A stretch of DNA of 64,000 nucleotides, taken from positions 2,542,001 to 2,606,000 of the forward strand of contig NZ_CP018937.1 in assembly GCF_002849695.1 (NCBI RefSeq). Direction: 5' to 3'. The DNA comes from Bacteroides fragilis. Lineage in GTDB: Bacteria > Bacteroidota > Bacteroidia > Bacteroidales > Bacteroidaceae. This document shows, in pieces, positions 42,600 to 52,433 of the stretch (position 1 is its first letter; each line of letters starts with the position of its first letter). Below the pieces are notes generated by a model, which searched no databases, was not told where the DNA came from, and was given only the letters and a program-made list of their open reading frames with translations. The position numbers and the translations under genes were made by a program.

Positions 42600-43925
42600 T
42601 TATTTAAAATTCTTCTCCCTCTGCTCCACCCAAATCAACTTATCCACATCATACCCCCTGCGGATGGCAGCATCCAGTAATTTCTTCTTTATCTCTTCCG
42701 GCAGAATGGGCGTACGGCTCAATATCCACAGATACTTGTCCGAACTGCTGCCGATCAGTACATAATTATACTCCTCCTGATCCAACTCCAAAACATAATA
42801 GTCTGAATAAAAGGACAGAAAAAAGGATACCTTCAGTTTGCCCGGTTGCGACGAATCGGGAACCTTTGCCCGTCCTTCCGCTGTTTTACAGACATCATAC
42901 GGCTTTTTATGCTTACATCCCCGGTTCTCTACGCGAACGGTTCCGTCGGGCAGCAATGTGTAAGTTGCCGTCACCTCCGACAGTCCCCGCTCAAAGTGGT
43001 GGTCGAAACGGGCTATCTCGTACCATGTACCCATATAACGTTGCAGATCCAGTTCGTCCACCGTACTGTGGTCCGTGCCCTCAAAAAAGGCTTCGATGGT
43101 CGGTTTATCAAAGCGGAAACCTGCCTCGAGCAAGCGTGTGGGACGCACATTCTGTCCCGACGTTAAGAAGGAAGCCGCTTCACCATATTGCATCCGAAAA
43201 AACCAACGTGGTATCACCACCTTCATCCAGGCATGATAGCGCGCTGCCATCGCCCGGGTAAACGCATATTGTGAAACCTGTTGCGGAACCACCAGATTGA
43301 ACACTCCGCTTAATACTTCGTGGTTGATGATGAACTCCATCGCACGGCAAAGATCCTGGATTCCAATCCAGGGAAAAGGCTGTGTGCCCGGAGCAATCAC
43401 ACCGGCTACCCGTGTTATCCGAAGCGGACGCAACATCTGCTCCATTGCCCCGCCATCGGGTGAGAGCACTATGCCAAAACGGGTGATAGCCAGCCTTGTC
43501 TGTGAAGGGCAACGGCGAGCCTCTTTCTCCCAGGCGTAGCAAAGTTCCGCCAGGAAACCGCTGCCGCGAGTATTGGTATATTCGTCAAACGTCCCATCTT
43601 CCGGATAATATCCTACGGCAGAGGCGGAAATCATTAACCGCGGCTTTGTCTTTACCGCATCCATGGCCCGGATGATGCGATGCGTCACCTTGATACGGCT
43701 GTCATAAAGCTCTTTCTTATACTCCGGCGTCCAGCGTTTACTGATGGGTGCTCCTGCCAGATTGATGACTACATCGCAATGCGACAAGGCCTGAATTAAA
43801 TGTCCCGATGTACCTTCACGAAACATGGGTCTCCCCAGAGGGACTATCCGGTGCCCCCTTTCCGTAAGGTACTCTGTAAGATGCTTGCCTATGAAACCGG
43901 AGGCCCCGCTAATTGCTATATTCAT
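42600..43925 (-). CDS. TIGR01777 epimerase-like oxidoreductase fused to a lipocalin
   Basis: 441 residues, two domains. 1-290: extended-SDR of the TIGR01777/YfcH type with NAD(P) motif ISGASGFIGKHL (about 4-15), MISASAVGYYPEDGTFDE and FNLVVPQQVSQ. 298-441: lipocalin of the Blc type with GTWYEIARFDHHFERG (GxW motif), YTLLPDGTVRVENRG, SFYSDYYVLELDQEEYNYVLIGSSSDKYLWILSRTP. Free-standing lipocalins of this type are usually exported lipoproteins; here the N-terminal oxidoreductase keeps it cytoplasmic. The single frame is continuous, so the fusion is real in this sequence. Confidence 0.88.
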   Translation of the reverse strand: MNIAISGASGFIGKHLTEYLTERGHRIVPLGRPMFREGTSGHLIQALSHCDVVINLAGAPISKRWTPEYKKELYDSRIKVTHRIIRAMDAVKTKPRLMISASAVGYYPEDGTFDEYTNTRGSGFLAELCYAWEKEARRCPSQTRLAITRFGIVLSPDGGAMEQMLRPLRITRVAGVIAPGTQPFPWIGIQDLCRAMEFIINHEVLSGVFNLVVPQQVSQYAFTRAMAARYHAWMKVVIPRWFFRMQYGEAASFLTSGQNVRPTRLLEAGFRFDKPTIEAFFEGTDHSTVDELDLQRYMGTWYEIARFDHHFERGLSEVTATYTLLPDGTVRVENRGCKHKKPYDVCKTAEGRAKVPDSSQPGKLKVSFFLSFYSDYYVLELDQEEYNYVLIGSSSDKYLWILSRTPILPEEIKKKLLDAAIRRGYDVDKLIWVEQREKNFK

Positions 43926-43973
43926 CTGAATCTCCTTTTTTTAGGAATATAACGCAGGCAAAGCGGGTAAAGT

Positions 43974-44831
43974 TCACCTCATAGTCATCTTACGCAACTC
44001 TTCGAGCGAACCGTTAAATACATTCAAATCTACATCATGGTGAATACCGGGCACACTTCCGATATCTGTATGCTGCCAGAAATGCCATTTTCCCTGATAC
44101 TTCACCGAGTCGACATAGTAATGGGCAATCCAATAGGGATAGGCATTGAAAAGCGAATCGTCCAGATAGTGGGTTTTGAATTTATATGAAGTATAGAGGA
44201 TAGGCTTCACACCATAATGCGCTTCCACCCGGTCGAGCCATTTCTTGATGCTCTGCTGCAACTCCTTCTTAGATTTCTTGCCTGACAGCTCCACATCGAG
44301 CACCGGGGGAAGATCGCCACTATCGAGCTTTACGGTACGGATAAAAAAGTCAGCCTGCTTCAAGGCATCCGTACGGGGAGTAAAGAAATGGTAGGCCCCA
44401 CGGATAAAGCCATGCTGGCGTGCCTGTTCAAAGTTTTGCTTGAAGGTATCATCGCCATGGTCGCCTCCTTCGGTGGCCTTCATAAAAATAAAGTGAAGCG
44501 GGAAATCAGTCTCCTTGTTCTGTTTCAGTTCCTCCCAGTCGATGTTTCCCTGATAATGGGAAATATCGATACCATGCACTTCGTAACCACAAGGAATGCA
44601 AACGCCATACTCTTTCCGTCCGTAGCATTCTTTCCAGCGATAGGAATAAGGACGGATAACGAAATAGTAAAAAGCAACAGAAAACAGACCGACAACAACG
44701 AGCGCAAGGGTGTTGCGCAACCAAACAGGCATGGTACGGGAGGCTTTCTTTTTCGCTTTTCTCTTCCGTACCGACGTATGGCGACGGGGAGCGGGTTTAT
44801 TAGAAACAGAAGTGGTTCGTGAAGACTTCAT
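43974..44831 (-). CDS. Glycoside hydrolase family 25 (lysozyme) with membrane anchor
   Basis: 285 residues. Basic N-terminus, one membrane segment (NTLALVVVGLFSVAFYYFVI, about 37-56), then a GH25 muramidase: HGIDISHYQGNIDW (catalytic-site Asp), FIFMKATEGGD (Glu), GFIRGAYHFFTP and LPPVLDVELSG (Asp/Glu pair). GH25 enzymes cut the N-acetylmuramic acid bonds of peptidoglycan. The anchor places it on the periplasmic side of the inner membrane; a role in wall remodelling is inferred. Confidence 0.9.
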   Translation of the reverse strand: MKSSRTTSVSNKPAPRRHTSVRKRKAKKKASRTMPVWLRNTLALVVVGLFSVAFYYFVIRPYSYRWKECYGRKEYGVCIPCGYEVHGIDISHYQGNIDWEELKQNKETDFPLHFIFMKATEGGDHGDDTFKQNFEQARQHGFIRGAYHFFTPRTDALKQADFFIRTVKLDSGDLPPVLDVELSGKKSKKELQQSIKKWLDRVEAHYGVKPILYTSYKFKTHYLDDSLFNAYPYWIAHYYVDSVKYQGKWHFWQHTDIGSVPGIHHDVDLNVFNGSLEELRKMTMR

Positions 44832-44864
44832 TGATTGTATTCTTATTTTGAGTTGGATTCATTT

Positions 44865-46571
44865 CTAAATAGTGCCATCAGCTTCCGCCCTGACCCATTC
44901 CAGATAAATGCCCGGATCAGCCTCTGCTGGAGGAGCGATAAAGTGAACATAACTAATTCCGTTTTGCGACTTGTTTCTGAGTGGAAGACGCAGGGACCGA
45001 AGCCGTCCGTCTACCCGGACACGTGCCTGCGGACGTTTCTGAGACAAATCCCATTCCAAAGAAACTTCATGCCAACGGTCATCTTTCACTCCCAGTTGCT
45101 TGCGGGTCAGAGGAAGTTCGTACATCGATTCATAGCGGGCCACGGTGTCCGAAGGATTCATCCAGCGGTCATTCAGTAACAATGAAACCGAATGGCTTCC
45201 CTCCGGAATACGCAGGCTGGCAGTGAACGTCCCTTTCTTCATTGCCGGGAAGTTCCACACTGCCCCACGTGTATCTGCTACCAGCGAGGCATCCGGCTGA
45301 TAAGACAAATGGAGCACCTGACAACCCTCTTTCTCGGGATGGGATTCGAGCCGGCACCCCTGTATGCGGTTATAGGCACAATGACCTTTAATGCCGTCGA
45401 TATAATTGAATGTGCTCCATTGCGAAAGAGAATCGCTGAAATTATTAAAACGGCTTTTCTCGTACAGCCAATTCACGTCGAACATCATCATAGCACGATG
45501 AAGGGGATGTTGACCGATGGACGCCAGCACCTTGCCCGGAGCTACTTCTACAAACTGCGCCTGATGGACACCACGGTCGATTCCACCGCCATTGACAGCA
45601 TAATCGGAGTCATTGCGCATGGGGTCCATATAAAGTTCACGAAAACCTGTCCACGTCTTGCCGTCATCATCGGACACAGCTACGTGAGTCACGTCGCGGT
45701 TGGTGAAAACATCATCCCAGACACCATTCGTCCCTTCTTTTTCAGGCAGAGGAGTAGTATTGCACCAGAAAAGTAACAGTCTACCGTCGGCCAACCTGCC
45801 AAGGGTGGGCATCGTGATAGTACCGTAAAAAGGCGAAGGTTCCGATTCACTCCATGTCAGACCGCCATCTTGCGAGAAAGCCTGGTAATGGCGGTCCTGT
45901 GAAGTACGCATCAGCATCCAGAGTGTTCCGTCTTTCAGTTCAACCACAGTAGGCTCCACAGCACCGTGATTCCAACGAATACCTTTGTGGAAGCCTCCTC
46001 CCCGATGGTCGGGCGAAGTGACTGTATTCGAGCACTTCCAAGTCAGTCCGTCATCATCGGAAACGTAAGTATAACAGCCTTTCGGTGTCACGCCTCCATG
46101 GGCAGCCACCACAATACGCTTGCCGTTCCTGATAAAAACGGGTGGTTTAATCATGATGGAACTGCGATCGGCCACTTTCGTAAGGGTACGTCCGCCTGCC
46201 AGTCCACCGGAAGTACGAATGCAATAAACACCCATCGCCCCCATATCTACCAAACGGATATACTCTTTGCTCACAGGGCTTTGACGGTCTGCAAAAGGCA
46301 TCTCTTTAGCCCGGTTTACCCGTTTCCAGGTCAGACCATGATCGGTACTCGACAGATAAACGGCTCCTGCCACTGCCTGTTCTCCATAGTTGTAGTGTCT
46401 TACTTCGCCATTGTCAAGAAGCGACAGACCGATATAAGCATCGGAAGGCGGAGTAGCTACTTTCAAGGGAGCACAGACCGAATCGAGCACTAACGGACGG
46501 GCTTGCTGCGCCTGCCCCGAAAGGAAAAAACCTGCCGCCAGCAGGCATAGAGTAGAAAGTCGTTTCATCAT
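44865..46571 (-). CDS. Sialidase-like (BNR repeat) exported protein
   Basis: 568 residues from ATG 46571, signal peptide ending GQAQ. Several Asp-box (BNR) repeats are visible: SSTDHGLTWKR, SDDDGLTWKC, SQDGGLTWSE, SDDDGKTWTG, marking a six-bladed beta-propeller in residues of about 30-360. A C-terminal domain (about 375-560) looks like a concanavalin-type domain. The family includes GH33 sialidases, but I cannot pick out the full Arg triad and the FRIP motif is not obvious, so sialidase activity is possible rather than certain. It may act on host glycans. Confidence 0.75.
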   Translation of the reverse strand: MMKRLSTLCLLAAGFFLSGQAQQARPLVLDSVCAPLKVATPPSDAYIGLSLLDNGEVRHYNYGEQAVAGAVYLSSTDHGLTWKRVNRAKEMPFADRQSPVSKEYIRLVDMGAMGVYCIRTSGGLAGGRTLTKVADRSSIMIKPPVFIRNGKRIVVAAHGGVTPKGCYTYVSDDDGLTWKCSNTVTSPDHRGGGFHKGIRWNHGAVEPTVVELKDGTLWMLMRTSQDRHYQAFSQDGGLTWSESEPSPFYGTITMPTLGRLADGRLLLFWCNTTPLPEKEGTNGVWDDVFTNRDVTHVAVSDDDGKTWTGFRELYMDPMRNDSDYAVNGGGIDRGVHQAQFVEVAPGKVLASIGQHPLHRAMMMFDVNWLYEKSRFNNFSDSLSQWSTFNYIDGIKGHCAYNRIQGCRLESHPEKEGCQVLHLSYQPDASLVADTRGAVWNFPAMKKGTFTASLRIPEGSHSVSLLLNDRWMNPSDTVARYESMYELPLTRKQLGVKDDRWHEVSLEWDLSQKRPQARVRVDGRLRSLRLPLRNKSQNGISYVHFIAPPAEADPGIYLEWVRAEADGTI

Positions 46572-46666
46572 ATAAATAAGGATATTCAAATGAACTAAAA
46601 ACCCACCGAAGGGAATTGAATCAATCCGCCCCGATGGGTTTCTGTTATTGTAATGCGGAGAACAGC

Positions 46667-48310
46667 TTACTTAGCCTGTTCCAGCTGCAATGTCTTAGTC
46701 GGCTGGTCGCAAACTTCTGTCGGACCGAAGTACTGGATCGGACCCGGATAAACGTAGTCTGTAGTCAGCGCCCACTGATCGCGTTTGGCAGCAAATGTCA
46801 GGAACGGTTTGCCATCCAGTTTCACCAATGCTTTCTGGATTACCGGCTTCATTTCACCGTGACGACGTTCCATGTTCATCATCATCGTGATAGGCACACC
46901 GCCTGCGATCCATTCGGCAGCAGGGGCAGTTGTGTTGCGTACTGATGACATGTAACCGGTCTTACCGTTGGCAATCAGCATAGAAGCGGTATAACCCAGT
47001 GAATAGCAGTAGTCGGCATCGTAGTTTGACGGAGCAGCGCAACGTCCTTCGTAACCGAAGAAGTGGTGCTGTGCAGCAAACTTGCCTACGTATTTGCCTT
47101 CTTCTTTCCACTGAGCCAGTTTCGTACCAACCATTTCAGACAGCAATTTTTCTGTTTCGATCAGTGATACCTGTACGTTTCCGTGCGGGTCGCGGTCCAG
47201 AGAAAGCTGACGTGCCACACCTTCGGGAAGGCTTGCATAGATGTCAGCATTTTCTTTTGACAGCTTGCTGATAATATATTCACGCTGACGAGAACGTTTG
47301 ATGTTGGCGAACTCAACTGCGTTAGCAGCCAGGAAATCGTTCAACTCAGCGATCAGACGTTTCATAGCCGGGATAAATTCAACCAGACCTTCAGGAATCA
47401 GCACAGTACCGAAGTTGTTTCCCTGAGCAGCACGGTCAGCCACGATCTTGGCAATGTAAGTCACTACATCATCCAATGACATGTCTTTTGCTTCTACTTC
47501 TTCAGAGATGATACATACATTAGGCTGAACCTGCAAAGCACATTCCAGTGCGATGTGAGAAGCCGAACGTCCCATCAGTTTGATGAAGTGCCAGTATTTA
47601 CGTGCTGAGTTACAGTCGCGCTGGATGTTACCGATCACTTCCGAGTATACTTTACATGCAGTATCAAAACCGAACGAAGTTTCGATCATGTCGTTTTTCA
47701 AGTCACCGTCGATAGTTTTCGGGCAACCGATCACCTGTACACCGGCATTCTTTGCAGCATAATATTCAGCCAGAACACAGGCATTTGTATTGGAGTCGTC
47801 ACCACCAATGATTACCAGTGCTTTGATACCCAACTTATTGATGATTTCCAGACCCTTCTCGAATTGTTCCGGAGTTTCCAGTTTGGTACGTCCTGAGCCG
47901 ATGATATCGAAACCACCAGTGTTGCGGTATTCGTCAATAATATCGGCAGTCAGCTCCATATAGTTATGGTCAACCAATCCGCCGGGACCCAGGATAAAGC
48001 CGTACAGCTTATTGTCTTTGTTCAGTGTTTTGATACCGTCGAACAGACCAGAGATTACGTTATGTCCGCCCGGAGCCTGTCCTCCTGAAAGGATAACACC
48101 TACATTCATGGCAGGAAGCTGGATAGCTTCACCTTCTTCGAATTTAATCAACGGCATTCCGTAAGTGTTCGGGAACAGTTTCTGGATAGCTTCCTGGTCG
48201 GCTACAGATTGTGTAGCTGCGCCTTCAACTGCTTTTACTGAGCCTTTCAGCGCTTTCGGAAGTTTGGGCTGGTAAGCAGCCCTGGCAATTTGCAATGCAC
48301 TTTTAGTCAT
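46667..48310 (-). CDS. pfp: Diphosphate-fructose-6-phosphate 1-phosphotransferase (PPi-PFK)
   Basis: 547 residues, the long PFP class. [17 protein letters not shown] (substrate loop, about 73-89), [16 protein letters not shown] (about 165-180, Asp after GGD marks PPi use in place of ATP), [12 protein letters not shown] (catalytic TIDGD, about 195-205), [15 protein letters not shown]. Catalyses reversible PPi-dependent phosphorylation of fructose 6-phosphate in glycolysis, the usual enzyme in Bacteroides. Stands alone; a weak box GAAATTTG lies at about 48350-48357 on the - strand. Confidence 0.94.
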   Translation of the reverse strand: MTKSALQIARAAYQPKLPKALKGSVKAVEGAATQSVADQEAIQKLFPNTYGMPLIKFEEGEAIQLPAMNVGVILSGGQAPGGHNVISGLFDGIKTLNKDNKLYGFILGPGGLVDHNYMELTADIIDEYRNTGGFDIIGSGRTKLETPEQFEKGLEIINKLGIKALVIIGGDDSNTNACVLAEYYAAKNAGVQVIGCPKTIDGDLKNDMIETSFGFDTACKVYSEVIGNIQRDCNSARKYWHFIKLMGRSASHIALECALQVQPNVCIISEEVEAKDMSLDDVVTYIAKIVADRAAQGNNFGTVLIPEGLVEFIPAMKRLIAELNDFLAANAVEFANIKRSRQREYIISKLSKENADIYASLPEGVARQLSLDRDPHGNVQVSLIETEKLLSEMVGTKLAQWKEEGKYVGKFAAQHHFFGYEGRCAAPSNYDADYCYSLGYTASMLIANGKTGYMSSVRNTTAPAAEWIAGGVPITMMMNMERRHGEMKPVIQKALVKLDGKPFLTFAAKRDQWALTTDYVYPGPIQYFGPTEVCDQPTKTLQLEQAK

Positions 48311-48437
48311 TTTCTTTATCTTATATTTAAAGGTGTTAGTAATTCGAACTTAAAAGCGTCGCAAATTTCGTGTTTTTTTCCGAATTATGAAAGAAAATGG
48401 TGATTTTGTTCTCTGCGGGTATACCACAGAGCAAACG

Positions 48438-48480
48438 AAGGGCACAGAGCTAAAATCAACGATCTGAACTCTGTGCCCTT
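48438..48480. terminator. Hairpin downstream of the M60 gene (worn palindromic element)
   Basis: 12-bp perfect stem AAGGGCACAGAG (48438-48449) / CTCTGTGCCCTT (48469-48480), 19-nt loop. Probably a remnant of the palindromic family; it lies after the last gene of the M60 locus and could end transcription, though no strong T-run follows on the - strand. Confidence 0.5.
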
Positions 48481-48513
48481 CCCGGCTACTTAAAGGTATA
48501 TCTAACTTCCTCT

Positions 48514-51333
48514 TTAAAACGTCACCACTGTCTTGTTGCCTGTAGCAGAGACGGCATACACTTTGAAGCCGTCCTTCCAGGCTGTTTTCATGGTAAACGT
48601 GGCAGTATTTGAGGGTGCTAATACTCCATCGGAGATACAAACCTTTTTACCCGTTTCATCCACTACTTCATAAGCTACCACATTTTTCCAATTGGTCATG
48701 GTAAATGTCGAACCGCTTCGCGTAGCTGTTCCGGATATTATTCCGGGTTTGGTTTTATAGAGTTCTACCGAATTATCAGTTATATACTCTAAGGCAACAT
48801 CCGGTTTCGGATATCCCAAAGCCTCTACACGCTTCTTTATCTCGTCGATACGGGACTGAGTGACAGTAAGTTTTCCAACTCCATAATCGTCCAGAGTGAC
48901 ATCTATCGGAGTCAGGAATCCCCATTTCGTGAAGAAATCCAGCAAATTGGCTTTAGCTATCAAACTACAGATATACACAAACTCAGTCTGTTGCTCTCCG
49001 GCAGTCTTCAGGTTATCGTGCGTACGTATATATTCGTATACATCCGGATAGAATCCTCCTTTATCAGCCTGCTGAAGCGGTGTCTGCCCAAGCACTTTGC
49101 CGAAATAAAGCTCCAGTTGCCAGAAAGGAACGAGTTTGCAGAAAACATCACTGTCACTGCCAAAGTTTCCGTGAGGAGCACCTGCCGCGATGATCTGGGT
49201 CCAAGCTTTGGAATATCGGTTCCGGCTACCATCTCCCATATTTTCTGTCTGCAGGCGTGAAGGCTGCCCGAAAATCGTAGTCTGAATATACTCCGACATA
49301 ATGTTATTCGTCACTTCCGTAGTTCCCAGCCATTTCAATCCGGGACGTGTCTGGTTGCAATGCCCTATTTCATGTGCAGGCCCCCAGCATGAAGAAGTTT
49401 TCAGTTTATCCACATTACAAAGTTCCGCCAGTGTACCGTCATTGTACGCGGTGTGATAACTGGTGGCATACATATAGCTGGTATACATCACATGCAGATA
49501 CATGCGGTTTTTAAACAATTTATTATACTTATACAGCCCCATCAGTTCCATCTCCGAATTCACGATCTGATCATAAGCATCGATCAATGCTTTTCCGTCC
49601 GGAGTGTGAGCACGGAAGCGCTCGGTAGGAAATGTGAGATGTGCATAATGTCCCACCACATCAAAATACTTATCGACCGCATTGCTCAACAATTTATTCC
49701 AATCGGAAGCCTGATGTTTGGCTACATCGAAATACCCGTTCACCTGTCCGGAAGCAATGTGTATCTTTACAGGCTGAGCTGTTTCATAGTCAGGGGTGTG
49801 ATACAAAATATACATCAATCCTTTATTCCGGGCCGTAATCTTGTTGGCTCCTTCAGACAACGGATAGAAGGTACCTCCGAAGCCGTCACCACCGGGGACG
49901 TCAAGGTTCTGAATCACTGCACTGATAATTTGCCCGTGCGTGTCGCCGACCAAGACCATCAACTGTTCCCCGTCTTTTACCGAAATTCCCGTAGGATTGT
50001 CGCGCAGGCTGTAGGGACTGGTCTTATGTGTTTTCGACTGATCATCCGGATTGGGCCACGCTTTATAATCTTGAATACGGAACTCTGTCGGATACTTGCC
50101 TTGCTTCATATAGTAAGCTATGTTCTTGTAGAATGAATAAGGACAGTTTTCTATCTCTTCATCGGTAAGTCCAGGCCTCAGCTCAGAACAAGTTACATCA
50201 GTGAAAAGAGTTAACGGGTCAAATGCTCCCGGATTCTTTTTATAAAATTCCATTTCGGCACAGGCCGCAAATCCCTGTCCGTCTCCCGAACCTGATTTTA
50301 CGATAAACTGAACGGATGTGACGCCGATTTGTGCCTTCGGAAAATTAATACGGACTGCGGCATTGGTACCTCCAAAGTTCTTAGTCATTACAGTATTCCA
50401 TTCATCGGCCCCTCTGGTATTCGCATTTGACTTCACACGGATCTCTACTTCCTTGAAGTTACCATTCGGTCCCGAAGTACGGGGATAATATATAAAATAA
50501 TCCATATCCGAACCCGCAGGGAAATTATAAGTCAACGTGATAGGAAAATAATGCTCTCCTGCGTTATTCCAATTAGAGTGGTAAATAGTACTCATATCTC
50601 CATCGAATGATTTATCAATATTTGAGCCTCCCTGGAAAGAACTTGCCTCGCCCGATTCTACCGGAACCTTAATATCGTCTTTAATACCTTCCATATCTCC
50701 GGATTCATATTCTCCCAGTCCTTTTTGAGTAACAGATACCAGAGCCTCAAGCTCTCCACCTACCTCTTTTACAGTAATATTGCCAGTGCGTTCACCGTCT
50801 TCAGGATTGGCCGAGACAATATATCTATGTGTCGTAGTCACCATTTCGGATGCACGCGTATCCGCCGGTTTTTCTTTGACCCATTCCGGCAATGTAATCG
50901 TCACCGGCACGTTTGTAGTTACATCGAACGCAATATCACTTCCGCTGGCCTCAACAGTAAATGTCTGTTGGGATATCAGAATAGCAGGATCCGATCCTAA
51001 TTGGCGTACGTTAACAGTTTCCGTCAATGCATCGGCAGTCACTTTGATCACTGCCTCTCTGGTCTCTTTCCCGTCATATCCGGATACATTCACCGTCAAT
51101 GTACTTCCGTTGACAGCAACCGAACACCAGTCCTTATCAGACCGTGCCGTCCAATTATCCGCATCGGTGACAATAGCAATGTCACGGGTCCCTGCGTCAC
51201 TTTTAAAGTCAATTGCAGACTGCGCCACCTCAAGGGTGGTCGATGTTACCGTTTTCTCTTCTTCGGCAGAACAAGCATACAGCAACAAAGGTACGATTGC
51301 TGCAAAAATCATTGAAATTAGATGTTTCTTCAT
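48514..51333 (-). CDS. M60 (enhancin-like) metallopeptidase lipoprotein, probable mucinase
   Basis: 939 residues. Lipobox LLLYAC gives Cys21. Two BACON-like Ig-type domains (about 27-118 and 119-208; each with W/F-rich strands such as DNWTARSDKDWCSV), an F5/8C (discoidin) carbohydrate-binding domain (about 225-375), then the M60 peptidase (about 400-790) with HEIGH at 654-658 and the third ligand Glu673, HExxHx(14)E. M60 enzymes of gut Bacteroides cut mucin-type O-glycoproteins. The context with SusC, SusD and an F5/8C lipoprotein supports a mucin or glycoprotein target. The gene is the last of the locus, after a strong hairpin. Confidence 0.92.
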   Translation of the reverse strand: MKKHLISMIFAAIVPLLLYACSAEEEKTVTSTTLEVAQSAIDFKSDAGTRDIAIVTDADNWTARSDKDWCSVAVNGSTLTVNVSGYDGKETREAVIKVTADALTETVNVRQLGSDPAILISQQTFTVEASGSDIAFDVTTNVPVTITLPEWVKEKPADTRASEMVTTTHRYIVSANPEDGERTGNITVKEVGGELEALVSVTQKGLGEYESGDMEGIKDDIKVPVESGEASSFQGGSNIDKSFDGDMSTIYHSNWNNAGEHYFPITLTYNFPAGSDMDYFIYYPRTSGPNGNFKEVEIRVKSNANTRGADEWNTVMTKNFGGTNAAVRINFPKAQIGVTSVQFIVKSGSGDGQGFAACAEMEFYKKNPGAFDPLTLFTDVTCSELRPGLTDEEIENCPYSFYKNIAYYMKQGKYPTEFRIQDYKAWPNPDDQSKTHKTSPYSLRDNPTGISVKDGEQLMVLVGDTHGQIISAVIQNLDVPGGDGFGGTFYPLSEGANKITARNKGLMYILYHTPDYETAQPVKIHIASGQVNGYFDVAKHQASDWNKLLSNAVDKYFDVVGHYAHLTFPTERFRAHTPDGKALIDAYDQIVNSEMELMGLYKYNKLFKNRMYLHVMYTSYMYATSYHTAYNDGTLAELCNVDKLKTSSCWGPAHEIGHCNQTRPGLKWLGTTEVTNNIMSEYIQTTIFGQPSRLQTENMGDGSRNRYSKAWTQIIAAGAPHGNFGSDSDVFCKLVPFWQLELYFGKVLGQTPLQQADKGGFYPDVYEYIRTHDNLKTAGEQQTEFVYICSLIAKANLLDFFTKWGFLTPIDVTLDDYGVGKLTVTQSRIDEIKKRVEALGYPKPDVALEYITDNSVELYKTKPGIISGTATRSGSTFTMTNWKNVVAYEVVDETGKKVCISDGVLAPSNTATFTMKTAWKDGFKVYAVSATGNKTVVTF

Positions 51334-51369
51334 GTTATTAGGATAAATTAAACATAAGATAAATAAAAC

Positions 51370-51420
51370 AAAGGAAATACAAATTTTGTTCTGGTAAAAA
51401 ATGTCATTTGTATTTCCTTT
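51370..51420. terminator. Strong hairpin between the lipoprotein and M60 genes
   Basis: 14-bp perfect stem AAAGGAAATACAAA (51370-51383) / TTTGTATTTCCTTT (51407-51420), 23-nt loop, flanked by T-runs. Inside the operon: it may terminate part of the transcript or protect the upstream mRNA. Confidence 0.65.
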
Positions 51421-51515
51421 TTGATAATTATTTGATTCTTCTATTTAGCATCAAGCCGACAGCCACCGGTTGCGCAGACTCATGCTACTTTATTTAGTCC
51501 CTATTGAATCCTGTT

Positions 51516-52412
51516 TTATTCAATGGTAGTCTCTCCGGTTTCCGGATCATAGGTTTTCACAATTACTTTAGAAAGGGCGAGTTCGGCCAGCGCAATCCAA
51601 TTGGAACCGCTTGTAGACGATTTCACCTTAAACCAGAGATAACGGTAAGACGCGCCCGCTTTTATAATATCCGACTCGTAAGATGCAGCCTTGGCATTGG
51701 GCAAATCACTTAAAGACGCCAACAGGGTTGTCTGGCTTTCATCGTAATTCTTTCCATCAAAAGTATTGCTTCCCAGAATATCCATCTCTTTGGGATTATC
51801 CTTATTATTATTATCACGACAAACATAAGAGAACAGGAAAGTAGACAAAGCATTCTCCTCACCCAAGTCGACCACAATGTAATGTGGGAAAGGTGTGGGG
51901 CTGCTCCATGACATGTGAAAATAAGTGTCGTTCTTTCCATCTATCAGATTGGCGATAGGACCTTCACTGCTTTCCTGATCATCCGTATACAACTGTTTAG
52001 CGAATAAAGTCACATCACTCCGGTCTGTTTTAATCTGCTTCGGGGCAGGCAAGGCCCGTGCTGTTATACTGCAACTCTGTGATCCTTCCCCCGCACGGTT
52101 GCATGGTTGCAGTGTAAAGTCAATGTCGCCATAGCGGTGCAACAAGTTATCCACCAGCATGGTATCGCTCTTCACACTCGCAAGTCTCAGGCATTTCTTT
52201 CCGTCTTCCGGCAACGTATAAGTCACTTTCACATAATAATAATTGGAATCAGCCGGCACTGTCCATTTCAGTTTTATAGCCCCGGCTTTGGCTTCAGCCG
52301 ACAGTGAATTCTGGTCTATAGTGGTCGGCATGGGGTACTTCTCGTCACTGGAGCACCCTGTCATATTTATCAGGCCCAGTATCGCGCATAGGCCAAGCAG
52401 TATTTTTTTCAT
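51516..52412 (-). CDS. F5/8C-domain lipoprotein (DUF4959-like), SusE/F-position protein
   Basis: 298 residues from ATG 52412; an in-frame TTG two codons earlier is ignored. Lipobox INMTGC, Cys20. The N-terminal part (about 25-120) is fibronectin-like (AGAIKLKWTVPADSNYYYVKVTYTLPEDGK), as in DUF4959; the C-terminal part (about 140-290) is a discoidin domain (IANLIDGKNDTYFHMSWSS, HYIVVDLGEENALSTFLFSY). Surface glycan-binding protein in the SusE/SusF place of the locus, likely to hold the glycoprotein for the M60 enzyme. 15 bp after SusD. Confidence 0.85.
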   Translation of the reverse strand: MKKILLGLCAILGLINMTGCSSDEKYPMPTTIDQNSLSAEAKAGAIKLKWTVPADSNYYYVKVTYTLPEDGKKCLRLASVKSDTMLVDNLLHRYGDIDFTLQPCNRAGEGSQSCSITARALPAPKQIKTDRSDVTLFAKQLYTDDQESSEGPIANLIDGKNDTYFHMSWSSPTPFPHYIVVDLGEENALSTFLFSYVCRDNNNKDNPKEMDILGSNTFDGKNYDESQTTLLASLSDLPNAKAASYESDIIKAGASYRYLWFKVKSSTSGSNWIALAELALSKVIVKTYDPETGETTIE

Positions 52413-52433
52413 CTTCAATTCTCTTTATAAAGA

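Noticed and set aside
44865..46571. Calling the BNR protein a proven GH33 sialidase
   Set aside because: Asp boxes are clear, but the FRIP motif and full Arg triad could not be identified by eye.
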